64,000 nt of DNA from Martelella limonii (GTDB taxonomy: Bacteria; Pseudomonadota; Alphaproteobacteria; Rhizobiales; Rhizobiaceae), in assembly GCF_013344475.1 (NCBI RefSeq), contig NZ_JABUOU010000001.1, positions 248,001-312,000 on the forward strand, read 5' to 3'. Of the stretch, positions 50,801 through 59,221 are shown one piece after another. The notes under the pieces are model-generated. The model was not told where the DNA came from. It worked only from the letters and a program-made list of their open reading frames with translations, and made no database searches. Position numbers and translations under genes: made by a program. Position 1 is the stretch's first letter; each line of letters begins with the position of its first letter.

Positions 50801-51325
50801 GTACAGAGCTTTGCCGATTTTTCTTTGTCTGTGAAGAACGGATCGGGCCGGGGGCGGCTTGCCGGGACAGTGGTTGCCAAACAGGAACGGAAGACGCGAA
50901 CCGGCAATCGCATGGGCATCGTGACATTGTCCGATGCCACCGGACAGTTTGAGGCAGTGCTCTTTTCGGAGATGCTCTACCAGTATCGCGATCTGCTGGA
51001 GCCGGGGACATCGGTCGTGATCACCGTGGCGGCGGATGTTCGCCCTGAGGGGATCGGTATGCGGATCCAGACTGTCCAGTCACTCGAAGAAGAGGCGGTG
51101 CGACAGCAAAGTGCAATGCGTGTCTATCTGCGCGATGGCTCGCCATTGTCTTCGCTTGCGCGCCACCTCAATGCCAGCGGCGACGGGATCGTCTCGTTTG
51201 TGGTGATCCAGAACGAGGGCTTGCGCGAAGTCGAGGTTGAGCTTCCGGGAAAGTATCGGCTTTCACCGGAGGTGGCGTCAGCGATGCGCGCCGTCGCAGG
51301 CGTAGTGGATGTGGAGCTCGTCTAG
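47852..51325 (+). CDS. dnaE: DNA polymerase III subunit alpha (DnaE)
   Basis: A 1157-residue replicative polymerase with the PHP domain at the N-terminus (FVHLRVHSAYSLLEGALPIK), the palm catalytic PDFDIDFCQDRREEVI near residue 425 and HASTHAAGIVIGD near 530. A helix-hairpin-helix, an OB-fold (about 985-1080) and the C-terminal tau-binding part follow. Length fits DnaE1. AAGGAG lies before the ATG. It catalyses chromosomal DNA synthesis within the holoenzyme. The gene is intact. Confidence 0.98.
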   Translation: MSKESAHASDAVHFVHLRVHSAYSLLEGALPIKTILKRAVADRQPAIAVTDTNNLFCALEFSQKAVGEGVQPIIGCQLSIDMEDGGEGDRRGGNHLPPKKPSIVLLAADPTGYANLMHLVSEAYLGGEGHDTIHIKKSWLDEHAEGLILLTGARGGPIDEAIIAGFEAKAEERLGFFHSLFGDRLYVEVQRHGNFDVQHERRVVSLAYERDLPIVATNEAFFPTRDDFEAHDALMAVAHNAIVSDDRRFRLTPDHCLKSQDEMVALFSDLPEAIENSVEIARRCSFILETRMPILPRFTGATDDPEEAERAEAAELRRQAKEGLEQRIAHVGLSEGHTREAYFERLDYELGIIEGMKFPGYFLIVADFIKWAKERDIPVGPGRGSGAGSLVAYALTITDVDPLRFSLLFERFLNPERVSMPDFDIDFCQDRREEVIRYVQEKYGRAQVAQIITFGSLQARAALRDVGRVLEMPYGQVDRISKLVPNNPANPVTLAQAIADEPKFQEAAEEEPIVGRLLAIAQKIEGLYRHASTHAAGIVIGDRSLSQLVPMYRDPRSDMPVTQFNMKWVEQAGLVKFDFLGLKTLTVLKTAVDFIARRGISVDLSLVPLDDPESYEMLARGETVGVFQVESAGMRKALIGMRPDRIEDLIALVALYRPGPMENIPVYNARKHAEEEIESIHPLIDPLLAETQGVIVYQEQVMQVAQVLSGYSLGEADLLRRAMGKKIKEQMDKQRVRFVEGAVENGVKKQRADEIFDLLAKFANYGFNKSHAAAYAIVSYHTAFLKAHYPVEFLAASMTLDMANTEKLNDFRHDAKRLGIDVVAPSIQTSYRHFEPGEGRIYYALAAIKGVGEAAVEHIVAVRKDKPFEGLEDFARRIDPKLVNRRVLESLIYAGAFDCFGKDRAALIAGLDRIIGLAQRSQEDKTSGQADIFGNAGELARIVLPDYTPMADSERLMREFQMLGFYQTAHPLDAYGDVLSRMRVQSFADFSLSVKNGSGRGRLAGTVVAKQERKTRTGNRMGIVTLSDATGQFEAVLFSEMLYQYRDLLEPGTSVVITVAADVRPEGIGMRIQTVQSLEEEAVRQQSAMRVYLRDGSPLSSLARHLNASGDGIVSFVVIQNEGLREVEVELPGKYRLSPEVASAMRAVAGVVDVELV

Positions 51326-51747
51326 CGCGGCGTGATCGCCTGGAGGAGATTCGTGGGGTTTCGAGTCGTGCGCGCGCGGTTGCTGCGGTGGGTGTCGGCA
51401 CATATTGTGCCTTTTTCGGCAGCGCGGCATAGGCTGAAGCGTCGTTTCGACAGGGTTTCGATATCTTCCTGCCTATAGAGTGCTTCGTCTCACGCTTGTT
51501 TTCTTTACCTTTTGTAAAGATTTGGCCGCTCGATATGCCAACTTGTTGCCTATCCGCAACATCAAGCAGGTAAGGAAGCCGTTCTGGGGCCGATGCAGGC
51601 GATTGTTGATTGCGCAAGGATCGCTGTCTTGTATGTTCATAGTCAGAAGCGAGGGCGAGACGGCCCGATCTTCTTGAAACCAGGAAATGAGGCAGGGATC
51701 GCAATTGCGAAAACTCATTTCCGCCGTTAGATCTATTGGAGGTCATT
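51326..51747. other. Gene-free stretch between dnaE and porin
   Basis: No gene is seen in this 422-bp gap. It holds the likely porin promoter (TTGATT 51606-51611, TTGTAT 51629-51634, spacing 17) and a long porin leader. Porin leaders in rhizobia are often small-RNA targets, but nothing here proves this. Confidence 0.5.
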
Positions 51748-52827
51748 ATGAACGTGAAGAGCCTTCTCCTCGGCTCCGCTGCAGCAGTTGCAGCAGCTTC
51801 TGGCGCACAGGCGGCCGACCCGGTCGTGGTCATCGAGCCCGTAGCAGCTAACTACGTAGAAATCTGCGACACCTTCGGTGCCGGCTATTTCTACATCCCG
51901 GGCACTGAAACCTGCCTCGATATCGGCGGTTATGTCCGTTTCCAGATCGACGCTCAGACCGGCGCCAACTCGCCGGACGCTTGGGACGTATACTCCCGCG
52001 GTCATATCGACCTTTCGTCGAAGACCGACACCGAGCTCGGTGTTCTGACAGGTTTCATCTCGCTCAACGCCAACTACTACTCGGACAACGGTTCGACGTC
52101 TGTTGAGCTCGATGAAACCTTCCTCGCACTCGGCGGCTTCCAGGCTGGTTACTTCAACAGCTACTGGGATCAGGGTCTTCTCGGCGAAATCGACGACCTG
52201 AATGGCCAGACCAAGTTCAACTCGGTCCGTTATGTCTACACCGGCGACGGCTTCGTAGGCGGCATCTCGCTCGACTTCCTCGAGCCTGAAATGGTCGGCC
52301 TGATGAACAGCGGCAACAACGTTCCGCATCTCGGTGTTTCCGGTCGCTTGGGCTTCCAGGCTGGCGGCGTTGGCGCGAAGATCGATGCCGGCTACGACAC
52401 CTACAACGAAGAAGCGGCCTTCCGCGGCATGGCTTCCTTCGCTGTTGGTCCGGGCTCGCTTGACCTCGGCGCTATCTATGCCACCGGCTGGAGCGCATAC
52501 GCTGTTACCTACGGCAACAACGACTTCCAGGACTACTCGCTTGCTACCCCGACGGCTCTGCCGGGCGTATACGCCGAGTGGGCGCTTGCTGCCGGCTACA
52601 AGCTGAACGTGGCTGACAACTTCTCGATCACGCCTGCTTACCAGTGGACGTCTGCTAACGTTCCGGGTGCCGACAATGAAGACTTCTGGTCTGCTGGCAT
52701 CCTGTTCGATTACACGATCGTCGAAGGCCTGAACGCCAAGCTGAACGTGCAGTACACCGACACCCCGAACCAGTACTATGCTGATGACTACTGGGCCGGT
52801 TGGTTCCGTCTGCAGCGCGACTTCTAA
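51748..52827 (+). CDS. Outer-membrane porin, Omp2b/RopA type
   Basis: A 359-residue protein starting MNVKSLLLGSAAAVAAASGA at 51748, with TTGGAGG upstream. Residues 1-22 are a signal peptide. The mature protein opens VVVIEPVAANYVEICDTFGA, has the GYFYIPGTETCLDIGGYVRF segment typical of rhizobial and Brucella porins (two Cys), and ends in Phe as beta-barrel proteins do. Codon use is strongly biased, as for a highly expressed gene. A strong terminator follows. Confidence 0.95.
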   Translation: MNVKSLLLGSAAAVAAASGAQAADPVVVIEPVAANYVEICDTFGAGYFYIPGTETCLDIGGYVRFQIDAQTGANSPDAWDVYSRGHIDLSSKTDTELGVLTGFISLNANYYSDNGSTSVELDETFLALGGFQAGYFNSYWDQGLLGEIDDLNGQTKFNSVRYVYTGDGFVGGISLDFLEPEMVGLMNSGNNVPHLGVSGRLGFQAGGVGAKIDAGYDTYNEEAAFRGMASFAVGPGSLDLGAIYATGWSAYAVTYGNNDFQDYSLATPTALPGVYAEWALAAGYKLNVADNFSITPAYQWTSANVPGADNEDFWSAGILFDYTIVEGLNAKLNVQYTDTPNQYYADDYWAGWFRLQRDF

Positions 52828-52846
52828 GAAGAGCGCCTTATTGAAG

Positions 52847-52876
52847 AAGCCCGGTCTTTTGACCGGGCTTTTTTTG
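52847..52876 (+). terminator. Rho-independent terminator of the porin gene
   Basis: AAGCCCGGTC and GACCGGGCTT around a TTTT loop are followed by a T-run. It is a textbook terminator 20 bases after the porin stop. Confidence 0.92.
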
Positions 52877-53082
52877 TTTCGTTCGGTTTTTCATGTTTCG
52901 CTTGTTTTCGAAAGCGATCTTGGTGTGCGTCGGCAGTGCCGCGCTGCCTCTCGCCTCTTCGCCGAAGTGCGGGCTTACGGGCGCGACGCGGTGGGTGCGT
53001 TTCTGGCAATCGCGTTTCGCGGTCAATTCTGGTGAAAGGGTATTGATGGCGTCTAACGTCGATGGCGCCTTGGAACCGGGAC

Positions 53083-53167
53083 TGGTGCGGGCGGCGGGGA
53101 TCGAACCCGCAAGACCAAGGTCGAGGGATTTTAAGTCCCTTGCGTCTACCAGTTTCGCCACGCCCGC
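53083..53167 (-). tRNA. tRNA-Leu (anticodon UAA)
   Basis: On the minus strand the acceptor stem is GCGGGCG with its complement, an encoded CCA at 53083-53085, anticodon arm AGGGA/TCCCT with loop CTTAAAA (anticodon TAA), and a long variable arm. It is a second leucine tRNA in the window. No integration signature is seen beside it. Confidence 0.97.
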
Positions 53168-53565
53168 ATCGATCTGGTTTTGTCTGGAGCGTTCGTTGCC
53201 GTCTTTGCAGCGCCGCGCGACATTGCGGTGCTGCTGTTTGAGGCAGTTTGCCCAGAAACATGCGTCCCCGCTGAAACGGGTTTGGCGTTTTTAGTATGGC
53301 GCCGGATGATGCGCAATAGAATTGCCGGTGAATCGACGAAGATCGCGATGCGTTAACGCTTCCTAATGAATCCCGTTACTGTGGCGCTTCCGTCACAGCT
53401 TTTGGTTCGGTTCTCTCGTACAACCGATCTGAGGTCAGGCGTCTACTTCCCGCCACAAACAAGCGGCATGTGAATAGGCGACAGAGCCTTCAAGCCTCGC
53501 GCTGGACTTTGGCTTCTACCGCTTCTGGTGCGGATCCTGGCGCGCAAACGTGGTGCATTTGTTCG
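53168..53565. other. Gene-free stretch between tRNA-Leu and exoR
   Basis: This 398-bp gap holds the upstream regions of tRNA-Leu (minus) and exoR (plus). The frame of exoR is open back to 53470, but that part lacks a signal peptide or start context and is probably untranslated leader. I see no other gene. Confidence 0.5.
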
Positions 53566-54363
53566 ATGATCAAAGCGATATTGAAACAGACAGGGATGAT
53601 GCTGGTGCTCGCAGGCGTGCTCGCCTCGGCCGCTTCAAGCGCGTCTGCCTTTGATATTTCGAATGATGTTCCGAAGGACTCCGGACGATTCGATCTCTTC
53701 CGTTTCGGCTTCAAGGCCTACAAGAACGGTGACAAGCAGAAGGCTGTCGAGGCCTATCGCTATGCGGCGGAGAAGGGCCACACCGGTTCCAGGTGGGCGC
53801 TCGCCAATATGTATGCCTTCGGCGACGGCGTCCCTGAAAACGACTACGAGGCCTTCAAGGCCTATGCGGAAATCGTCAACCAGGATGTCGAGCCCGGCTC
53901 TCCGGATACAGGCTTTTACATCAATGCCCTTCTGGCGCTTGCCAGCTATTATCAGAGCGGCATTCCCGATACGCCGGTCGAGAAGGATCTCGTGCAGGCG
54001 CGCCAGCTCTATTTTCAGGCTGCCTCCGTTTTCGGCGACCCTGATGCGCAGTTCCATCTCGCAGAAATGATTCTCAACGGTGAGGGCGGCGCCAAGAATG
54101 TCCGGCTTGCCAAGAAATGGCTGAACCTTGCCCGCAAGAACGGCAATGTCGGGGCCATGGCGGTGTTCGGCGACCTGATCTTCAATGAAGGTCAGCCGGT
54201 TCTGGGGCTTGCTTATCTCACCATGGCCGTCGATCGCTGCGGTCCTGGCGAATGCGCCTGGATCCGCGATCTGCAGGAGAAGTGTTTCTCCGTGGTGGAT
54301 GAGACCGACCGGCGCGGGGCGATTGCGTTGGCCCACAATATGAGCGTGTCTGCCAATCCCTGA
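53566..54363 (+). CDS. exoR: ExoR, periplasmic Sel1-repeat regulator
   Basis: A 265-residue protein. Residues 1-28 are a signal peptide ending SASA. Mature ExoR begins FDISNDVPKDSGRFDLF, and the core has Sel1 repeats, including YRYAAEKGHTGSRWALANMY as in Sinorhizobium and Agrobacterium ExoR. In rhizobia ExoR binds ExoS in the periplasm and holds the ExoS-ChvI two-component system off, thereby limiting succinoglycan production. Start at 53566 chosen for the signal peptide; no strong Shine-Dalgarno sequence is seen. Confidence 0.92.
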   Translation: MIKAILKQTGMMLVLAGVLASAASSASAFDISNDVPKDSGRFDLFRFGFKAYKNGDKQKAVEAYRYAAEKGHTGSRWALANMYAFGDGVPENDYEAFKAYAEIVNQDVEPGSPDTGFYINALLALASYYQSGIPDTPVEKDLVQARQLYFQAASVFGDPDAQFHLAEMILNGEGGAKNVRLAKKWLNLARKNGNVGAMAVFGDLIFNEGQPVLGLAYLTMAVDRCGPGECAWIRDLQEKCFSVVDETDRRGAIALAHNMSVSANP

Positions 54364-54380
54364 GCAATGGCGCTTTTCTG

Positions 54381-54415
54381 CGGCCTCGCCCGCAGCAGAG
54401 CGAGGCCGGCTGTTT
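54381..54415 (+). terminator. Terminator between convergent exoR and xthA
   Basis: CGGCCTCGC and GCGAGGCCG form a 9-bp stem (54381-54389 with 54400-54408), followed by GCTGTTTT. It lies between two convergent genes and may serve both. Confidence 0.75.
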
Positions 54416-55207
54416 TCATGCCCATTCGAAATCGAAGCTGGCGATGACCGGGACGTGGTCCGATGGTTTTTCCCAGGCGCGCACCTTCTTGTCGATAGCG
54501 GTCGTCTGCAACCTGTCTGCCGCTTCGGCGGAAAGCAGGAGATGGTCGATGCGGATTCCATTGTTCTTTGGCCATGCACCCGCCTGATAGTCCCAGAAAG
54601 TGTACTGGCCGCCCCGGTCGTCACTTGCCGTCACGGCATCGGTGAGGCCAAGGCCGGCAAGCTTCGTATACGCCTGGCGGGTGGAAGGCAGGAAGAGGGC
54701 ATCACCCGCCCATGCTGCCGGGTCATGGCAGTCGCCGGGGCGGGGGATCACGTTATAGTCTCCGGCAAGCAGCAGCGGTTCCTCGAACGGCAGAAGCTCC
54801 GCCACGTGGCGGGTGAGCCGGTCCATCCAGTTCAGCTTGTAGGGATATTTTTCGCTGTCGACCGGATTTCCGTTCGGCAGGTAGATCGACGCCACGCGGA
54901 TGACACCGCCCGCTACGCTGTAGACGCCTTCGATGTAGCGTGCCTGCGCATCATCATCGTCGCCCGGCAGTCCGCGGCGCACCTCTTCCGGCTTCTTTTT
55001 CGAAAGCAGCGCCACGCCGTTGAAACCCTTCTGGCCGTGCACCTCCACGTGATAGCCGCAGTCTTCGAGCGGCGCTGTGGGAAAGCTCTCGTCGACCGAC
55101 TTGATCTCCTGCAGGCAGGCGATGTCGGGCTGCTCTGCGGCGAGCCATGCGACAAGATTTTCCTGCCTCGCTTTTATGCCGTTGATGTTCCAAGTGGCTA
55201 TTTTCAT
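54416..55207 (-). CDS. xthA: Exonuclease III
   Basis: A 263-residue endonuclease/exonuclease/phosphatase-family enzyme. The motifs are all present: MKIATWNINGIKAR, LQEIKSVDE with the metal-binding Glu, LAGDYNVIPRPGD, GIRIDHLLLS and the final SDHVPVIA with catalytic His. It cleaves DNA at AP sites and degrades 3' ends in base-excision repair. Length is normal. Confidence 0.96.
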   Translation of the reverse strand: MKIATWNINGIKARQENLVAWLAAEQPDIACLQEIKSVDESFPTAPLEDCGYHVEVHGQKGFNGVALLSKKKPEEVRRGLPGDDDDAQARYIEGVYSVAGGVIRVASIYLPNGNPVDSEKYPYKLNWMDRLTRHVAELLPFEEPLLLAGDYNVIPRPGDCHDPAAWAGDALFLPSTRQAYTKLAGLGLTDAVTASDDRGGQYTFWDYQAGAWPKNNGIRIDHLLLSAEAADRLQTTAIDKKVRAWEKPSDHVPVIASFDFEWA

Positions 55208-55411
55208 TGATTAAATTCCGGGCCTGTGCCTGTTTTTGAAGCAATGGTCAGCATTGCTGTAAAAATTTGCGGATCGCCTTATGGTTGCCTTTGACAAAAT
55301 TACAATTCGTATCAAATTGAGGTTGTCGGCTGAGGGGAAGCGCTGATTTTTCCAGCGCAATCATGCCGGATCAACGCGGGGTAAGAAAGCCCCCATGCAA
55401 GGACAATCAAC

Positions 55412-56911
55412 ATGTCTGTAGAAACCGTCAAAGTCTCACCCGTCGATGAGGTGCTGCCGCTACCGCGGCTTGCTGCCCTCGGCTTCCAGCATGTGCTGGT
55501 GATGTATGCCGGGGCAATTGCCGTCCCGCTGATCATCGGCAGGGCACTGAAACTCGCACCGGAAGATGTCGCCTTTCTGATTTCGGCTGACCTTTTCGCC
55601 TGCGGCATTGCCACGCTGCTTCAATCCTTCGGCCTGACGCAGTGGTTCGGCGTCAAGCTTCCTGTCATGATGGGCGTTACCTTCGCCTCGGCAGGCCCGA
55701 TGATCTCGATGGCGAACATGAATGGCGGCCCGGAGGGGGCGCGGATGATCTTCGGTTCGATCATCGGCGCGGGCATTTTCGCGATCCTGGTGGCGCCGGT
55801 CATCAGCCGTCTTCTGCGTTTCTTTCCGCCGGTCGTTACCGGCACGATCATCCTGGTAATCGGCGTGACGCTGATGCGGATCGGCATCAACTGGATCTTC
55901 GGCAATCCCGTCGGCCCGACGGCGCCAAGCCTCGTGGACCCTGCAAACACAACCTGGCTGAACGATGTGCGCGGCCTCGCCGAAAGCGGCGGCGCCATTC
56001 CGCCGGTTCCGGCCAATCTGGCGCTGAGCGCAAACCTGCCGAACCCGGCCTATGCGCCGCTCAGCGGCATCGCGGTGGCGGCGGTCGTGCTGCTCACGAT
56101 CATCTTTATCGCCCGTTACGCCAAGGGCTTCCTTGCCAATATTTCGGTGCTGATCGGCATCATCGTCGGCGGCGTGGTGGCCGCGCTGATGGGGATGATG
56201 TCGTTCTCGAAGGTGGCCAGCGCCGCCTGGTTCGCGCCGGTGATGCCGTTCCATTTCGGCATGCCGATTTTCGATCCGGTTCTGATCATCACCATGTCGG
56301 TGATCATGATCGTGGTCATGATCGAATCGACCGGCATGTTCCTGGCGCTGGGGGAAATGACCGGCAAGCCGGTCACGCGGGGCATGCTTGCGGCCGGCCT
56401 GCGCACGGATGGTCTCGGAACGCTCATCGGCGGCATTTTCAACACCTTCCCCTATACCAGCTTCTCGCAGAATGTCGGCCTCGTCGGTGTCACCGGGGTG
56501 CGCTCGCGCTTCGTCTGCGTTGCCGGCGGCATCATCCTCGTCATTCTGGGGCTCCTGCCGAAGATGGCGGCGCTGGTTGAGTCGCTGCCGACCGTCGTCC
56601 TTGGCGGCGGTGGCCTGGTGATGTTCGGCATGGTGGCTGCAACCGGCATCCGGATCCTGTCCGGCGTCGATTTCAAGACCAACCGCAACAACCTGTTCGT
56701 GGTCGCGATTGCGCTCGGCTTCGGCATGATCCCGCTGATTGCGCCGAGCTTCAAGCAGTGGATGCCGCATGTCATCCACCCGCTGATCGACTCGGGCATT
56801 CTGCTGGCGTCGATCGCCGCCGTGATGCTCAACCTGTTCTTCAATGGCGCCGAAGAGGCCAGCGAAGATGAGATCCGCAGCGCGGCTCTGGCGGCGGAAG
56901 GGGGGCATTGA
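55412..56911 (+). CDS. NCS2 nucleobase permease (urate/xanthine or uracil type)
   Basis: A 499-residue membrane protein with about 14 hydrophobic segments. The nucleobase transporter signature is seen as SFSQNVGLVGVTGVRSR (around residue 355). It also has FGVKLPVMMGVTFASAGPM, the conserved substrate-site region, and GEMTGKPVTRG. It imports a nucleobase by proton symport. The QNVG variant is nearer to urate/xanthine carriers than to UraA (which has ENIG). A 200-bp leader precedes it. A paralogue follows at 57322. Confidence 0.92.
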   Translation: MSVETVKVSPVDEVLPLPRLAALGFQHVLVMYAGAIAVPLIIGRALKLAPEDVAFLISADLFACGIATLLQSFGLTQWFGVKLPVMMGVTFASAGPMISMANMNGGPEGARMIFGSIIGAGIFAILVAPVISRLLRFFPPVVTGTIILVIGVTLMRIGINWIFGNPVGPTAPSLVDPANTTWLNDVRGLAESGGAIPPVPANLALSANLPNPAYAPLSGIAVAAVVLLTIIFIARYAKGFLANISVLIGIIVGGVVAALMGMMSFSKVASAAWFAPVMPFHFGMPIFDPVLIITMSVIMIVVMIESTGMFLALGEMTGKPVTRGMLAAGLRTDGLGTLIGGIFNTFPYTSFSQNVGLVGVTGVRSRFVCVAGGIILVILGLLPKMAALVESLPTVVLGGGGLVMFGMVAATGIRILSGVDFKTNRNNLFVVAIALGFGMIPLIAPSFKQWMPHVIHPLIDSGILLASIAAVMLNLFFNGAEEASEDEIRSAALAAEGGH

Positions 56912-57007
56912 ACCTGGTGACCTGACGTGGCCGCAGTCTCTCCCTTGCGCGGAGGGATTGCGCTGCAGGAGGAGAGGCGGGTCCCTCAAACGACAGGAGG
57001 GCCCGCC

Positions 57008-57166
57008 ATGTCCGCTGAAAATCAGCCCCATGGACCTGGCCTGCCGACCGATCCAGTCGGGAGGCCACCCATGGTTTACTGCCTTCGTTTTATGCAACTC
57101 GCGCATTCCTTGCATGGAATCGATCCTGAACTGCGAACGGCCGCTTGCGTGATTGGCCGCCGTTGA
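57008..57166 (+). CDS. Possible small protein between the two permease genes
   Basis: A 52-residue frame with a very good ribosome-binding site (AGGAGGG, seven bases before ATG at 57008), beginning MSAENQPHGPGLPTDPVGRP. It has no recognised family and could be a leader peptide in the 410-bp gap between the permease genes. Codon use does not strongly distinguish it, so confidence is low. Confidence 0.35.
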   Translation: MSAENQPHGPGLPTDPVGRPPMVYCLRFMQLAHSLHGIDPELRTAACVIGRR

Positions 57167-57294
57167 ACCATCGCGATGGCGCCCGGCCAACGCGATTTCA
57201 CCCCACTTTTGAGGTGTTCCCGCAGCGTTTTTGAGTATGACGCTTTTGTGGCACGGATGTTGCTTGGCCATGCTTGTAAGCACGTACGACAAAA

Positions 57295-57308
57295 GCGGCC
57301 TTGGCCGC
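57295..57308 (+). promoter_or_regulatory. Hairpin beside the ribosome-binding site of the second permease
   Basis: GCGGCC, TT and GGCCGC form a tight GC hairpin immediately before GGGGGA and the ATG at 57322. It may control translation in answer to an upstream element, but no known riboswitch is identifiable by eye. Confidence 0.4.
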
Positions 57309-57321
57309 GGGGGATCATTTC

Positions 57322-58671
57322 ATGTCGGATCAAACTCATATCATTTACAAGCTTCACGATAAGCCCGCGCCGGGTGCATCGTTTCTGGCCGCAATTCAGC
57401 ATATTCTGGCCAGTATCATCGGGATCGTCACACCCACGCTGATCATCGGCGGGGCGCTCGGACTGGGCGTTCACATGCCTTATCTGCTCGCCATGTCTAT
57501 GTTCGTTTCCGGCGTCGCAACCTTCATCCAGTGCCGGCGCATCGGCCCGGTCGGTTCCGGCCTGCTCAGCGTCCAGGGCACCAGCTTTGCGTTTCTCGGG
57601 GTCATTCTCGCCGCAGGCTTTGCGGTCAAGGGCAGGGGCGGCTCTCCGGAAGACATTCTGGCGATGATCTTCGGACTTTGCCTGGTTGGCTGCCTGGTGG
57701 AAATCGTCCTCAGCCAGTTCATCACGCGCATGGGCCGTGTGGTGACGCCGACCGTGACCGGTATCGTGATCACCGTCATCGGGCTCAGCCTCGTGAAGTC
57801 GGGCTTTACCGATTTTGCAGGCGGCGCGGGCGCCGGCGATGCGCTGGGCGCGCCGATCAATATCGTTCTCGGCCTCCTGGTCGTTGCAGTCATCATCTTC
57901 TTCTCGTTTTCGAAGCAGCCGATGGTCCGCATTGCAGCGATCATGCTCGGCCTTCTGGTCGGCTTCGTGGTGTCGATCTTCTTCGGCATGGTGGATTTTT
58001 CGAAGCTCGGCACGCAGCCGCTCTTCGCGATCCCCGTGCCGCTGAAGTTCGGTCTTGATTTCGACCTCGGCCTGTTCATTCCGATCGCTTTCGTCTACCT
58101 GATCACCGCGATCGAAACGACGGGTGACCTGACCGCGAACTCGGTGATCTCCGGCGAACCGGTGCAGGGCGAACTCTATATGAAGCGGATCAAGGGCGGC
58201 GTGCTGGCAGATGGCATCAATTCCGGCATCGCGGCGCTGTTCTGCACCTTCCCCAACACCACGTTCAGCCAGAATAACGGCGTGATCCAGATGACGGGCG
58301 TTGCCAGCCGCCATGTCGGGCTCTACATCGCGGGCATCCTCGTGGTCCTCGGCTTCTTCCCCATTATCGGCGGGGCGTTCCTGCTGGTGCCGAAGCCGGT
58401 TCTTGGCGGCGCCACGGTTGTTCTGTTCGGCTCCATCGCGGTTGCCGGGATCAGGATCCTGGCATCCGAGCCGATCGATCACCGCAAGGTATACATCATG
58501 GCCGTGTCCTTCGGCCTCGGCCTTGGGGTCACGCTGGTCCCGCAGTCGATGCAGCACATGCCCGATATCATCCAGAAGGTATTTGCAACGCCGATCACAC
58601 TGTCGGGTATATCGGCCATCCTGCTGTCTCTGCTCATCCCGGAGCGGGCCGGCAAGACGATAGAGGCTTGA
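57322..58671 (+). CDS. NCS2 xanthine/uracil permease (XanP/XanQ type)
   Basis: A 449-residue membrane protein. The signature FSQNNGVIQMTGVASRHVGL is characteristic of xanthine permeases of the NCS2 family, and the Glu of ETTGDLTANSVISGEPV is the conserved proton-linked residue. GPVGSGLLSVQGTSFAF is the substrate-site region. The start at 57322 is preceded by GGGGGA; seven residues upstream in frame are unlikely. With its upstream paralogue it suggests active purine scavenging. Confidence 0.93.
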   Translation: MSDQTHIIYKLHDKPAPGASFLAAIQHILASIIGIVTPTLIIGGALGLGVHMPYLLAMSMFVSGVATFIQCRRIGPVGSGLLSVQGTSFAFLGVILAAGFAVKGRGGSPEDILAMIFGLCLVGCLVEIVLSQFITRMGRVVTPTVTGIVITVIGLSLVKSGFTDFAGGAGAGDALGAPINIVLGLLVVAVIIFFSFSKQPMVRIAAIMLGLLVGFVVSIFFGMVDFSKLGTQPLFAIPVPLKFGLDFDLGLFIPIAFVYLITAIETTGDLTANSVISGEPVQGELYMKRIKGGVLADGINSGIAALFCTFPNTTFSQNNGVIQMTGVASRHVGLYIAGILVVLGFFPIIGGAFLLVPKPVLGGATVVLFGSIAVAGIRILASEPIDHRKVYIMAVSFGLGLGVTLVPQSMQHMPDIIQKVFATPITLSGISAILLSLLIPERAGKTIEA

Positions 58672-58685
58672 GACGACGAGAAGGG

Positions 58686-58712
58686 GGGCCGCAATCGCGG
58701 CCCTCGGCTTTT
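58686..58712 (+). terminator. Terminator after the xanthine permease gene
   Basis: GGGCCGC and GCGGCCC with an AATC loop (58686-58703) are followed by TCGGCTTTT. It lies about 15 bases after the permease stop. Confidence 0.65.
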
Positions 58713-58723
58713 GAGGGGCGCAC

Positions 58724-58865
58724 AAAAAAGAACACCCCGGCGCAGGGATCTGCCGGGGTGTTCCTGGAGGTCATCGTGAACATGGCAGCCACGGAGAGCA
58801 AAAGCCGGTAGACGGCCGACCTTACCCATCCACGATGAAACTTGTTGCGCTCACTGAAGCGCCAT
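58724..58865 (-). ncRNA. Candidate small RNA with its own promoter and terminator
   Basis: On the minus strand a promoter (AGTCAA/TTGACT at 58895-58900 and TAGCTT at 58872-58877, spacing 17) faces an approximately 140-base stretch without a protein gene. It ends in a perfect 11-bp GC hairpin (58731-58741 with 58752-58762) and a U-tract (58724-58729). The body has a GCGCT/AGCGC hairpin near the 5' end and an 8-bp stem UCAUCGUG/CACGAUGA enclosing a further stem. It matches no family I can name. Confidence 0.65.
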
Positions 58866-58871
58866 GAACAC

Positions 58872-58900
58872 AAGCTAGTCCGAAACTGAGCGTTAGTCAA
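58872..58900 (-). promoter_or_regulatory. Promoter of the candidate small RNA
   Basis: The -35 TTGACT and -10 TAGCTT are 17 bases apart on the minus strand. The predicted start is near 58865. From here to the next gene at 59222 I see no further gene. Confidence 0.55.
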
Positions 58901-59221
58901 TCAGATGATTAAAATTAGTTTGGACAATTTGCGATCAGCCTGAATTTCTGAAAAGCGTGCGGAAAACACGCCATTTCCTTCTGCTGCCTTAGGCTTCGGG
59001 CTCGACCTTCAGGTTGCAAGACGAGAGATCGCAGGCAGCAAATTTCGCACGCGCTAAATTTCAGGAAATGCATATGGGCGGCAAGCGCAGGCCCTTTTCT
59101 CCAGGGCGTGTGGCTTTCAAAACATGTAAGATTGAAAATCGGTAAATACGCGTTATGGTCTTGTAATGCTCTCATAGGTAGAGAGCGCAGGTGAAGAAGC
59201 TCTGTTTAGGGGAACGGAAAA

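Noticed and set aside
52778-53035. Plus-strand frame after the porin
   Set aside because: It runs through the porin terminator and has no ribosome-binding site.
55460-58725. Two long minus-strand open frames opposite the permease genes
   Set aside because: They are rich in Arg, Asp, His and Gln with no domain, and mirror membrane-protein codons on the other strand.
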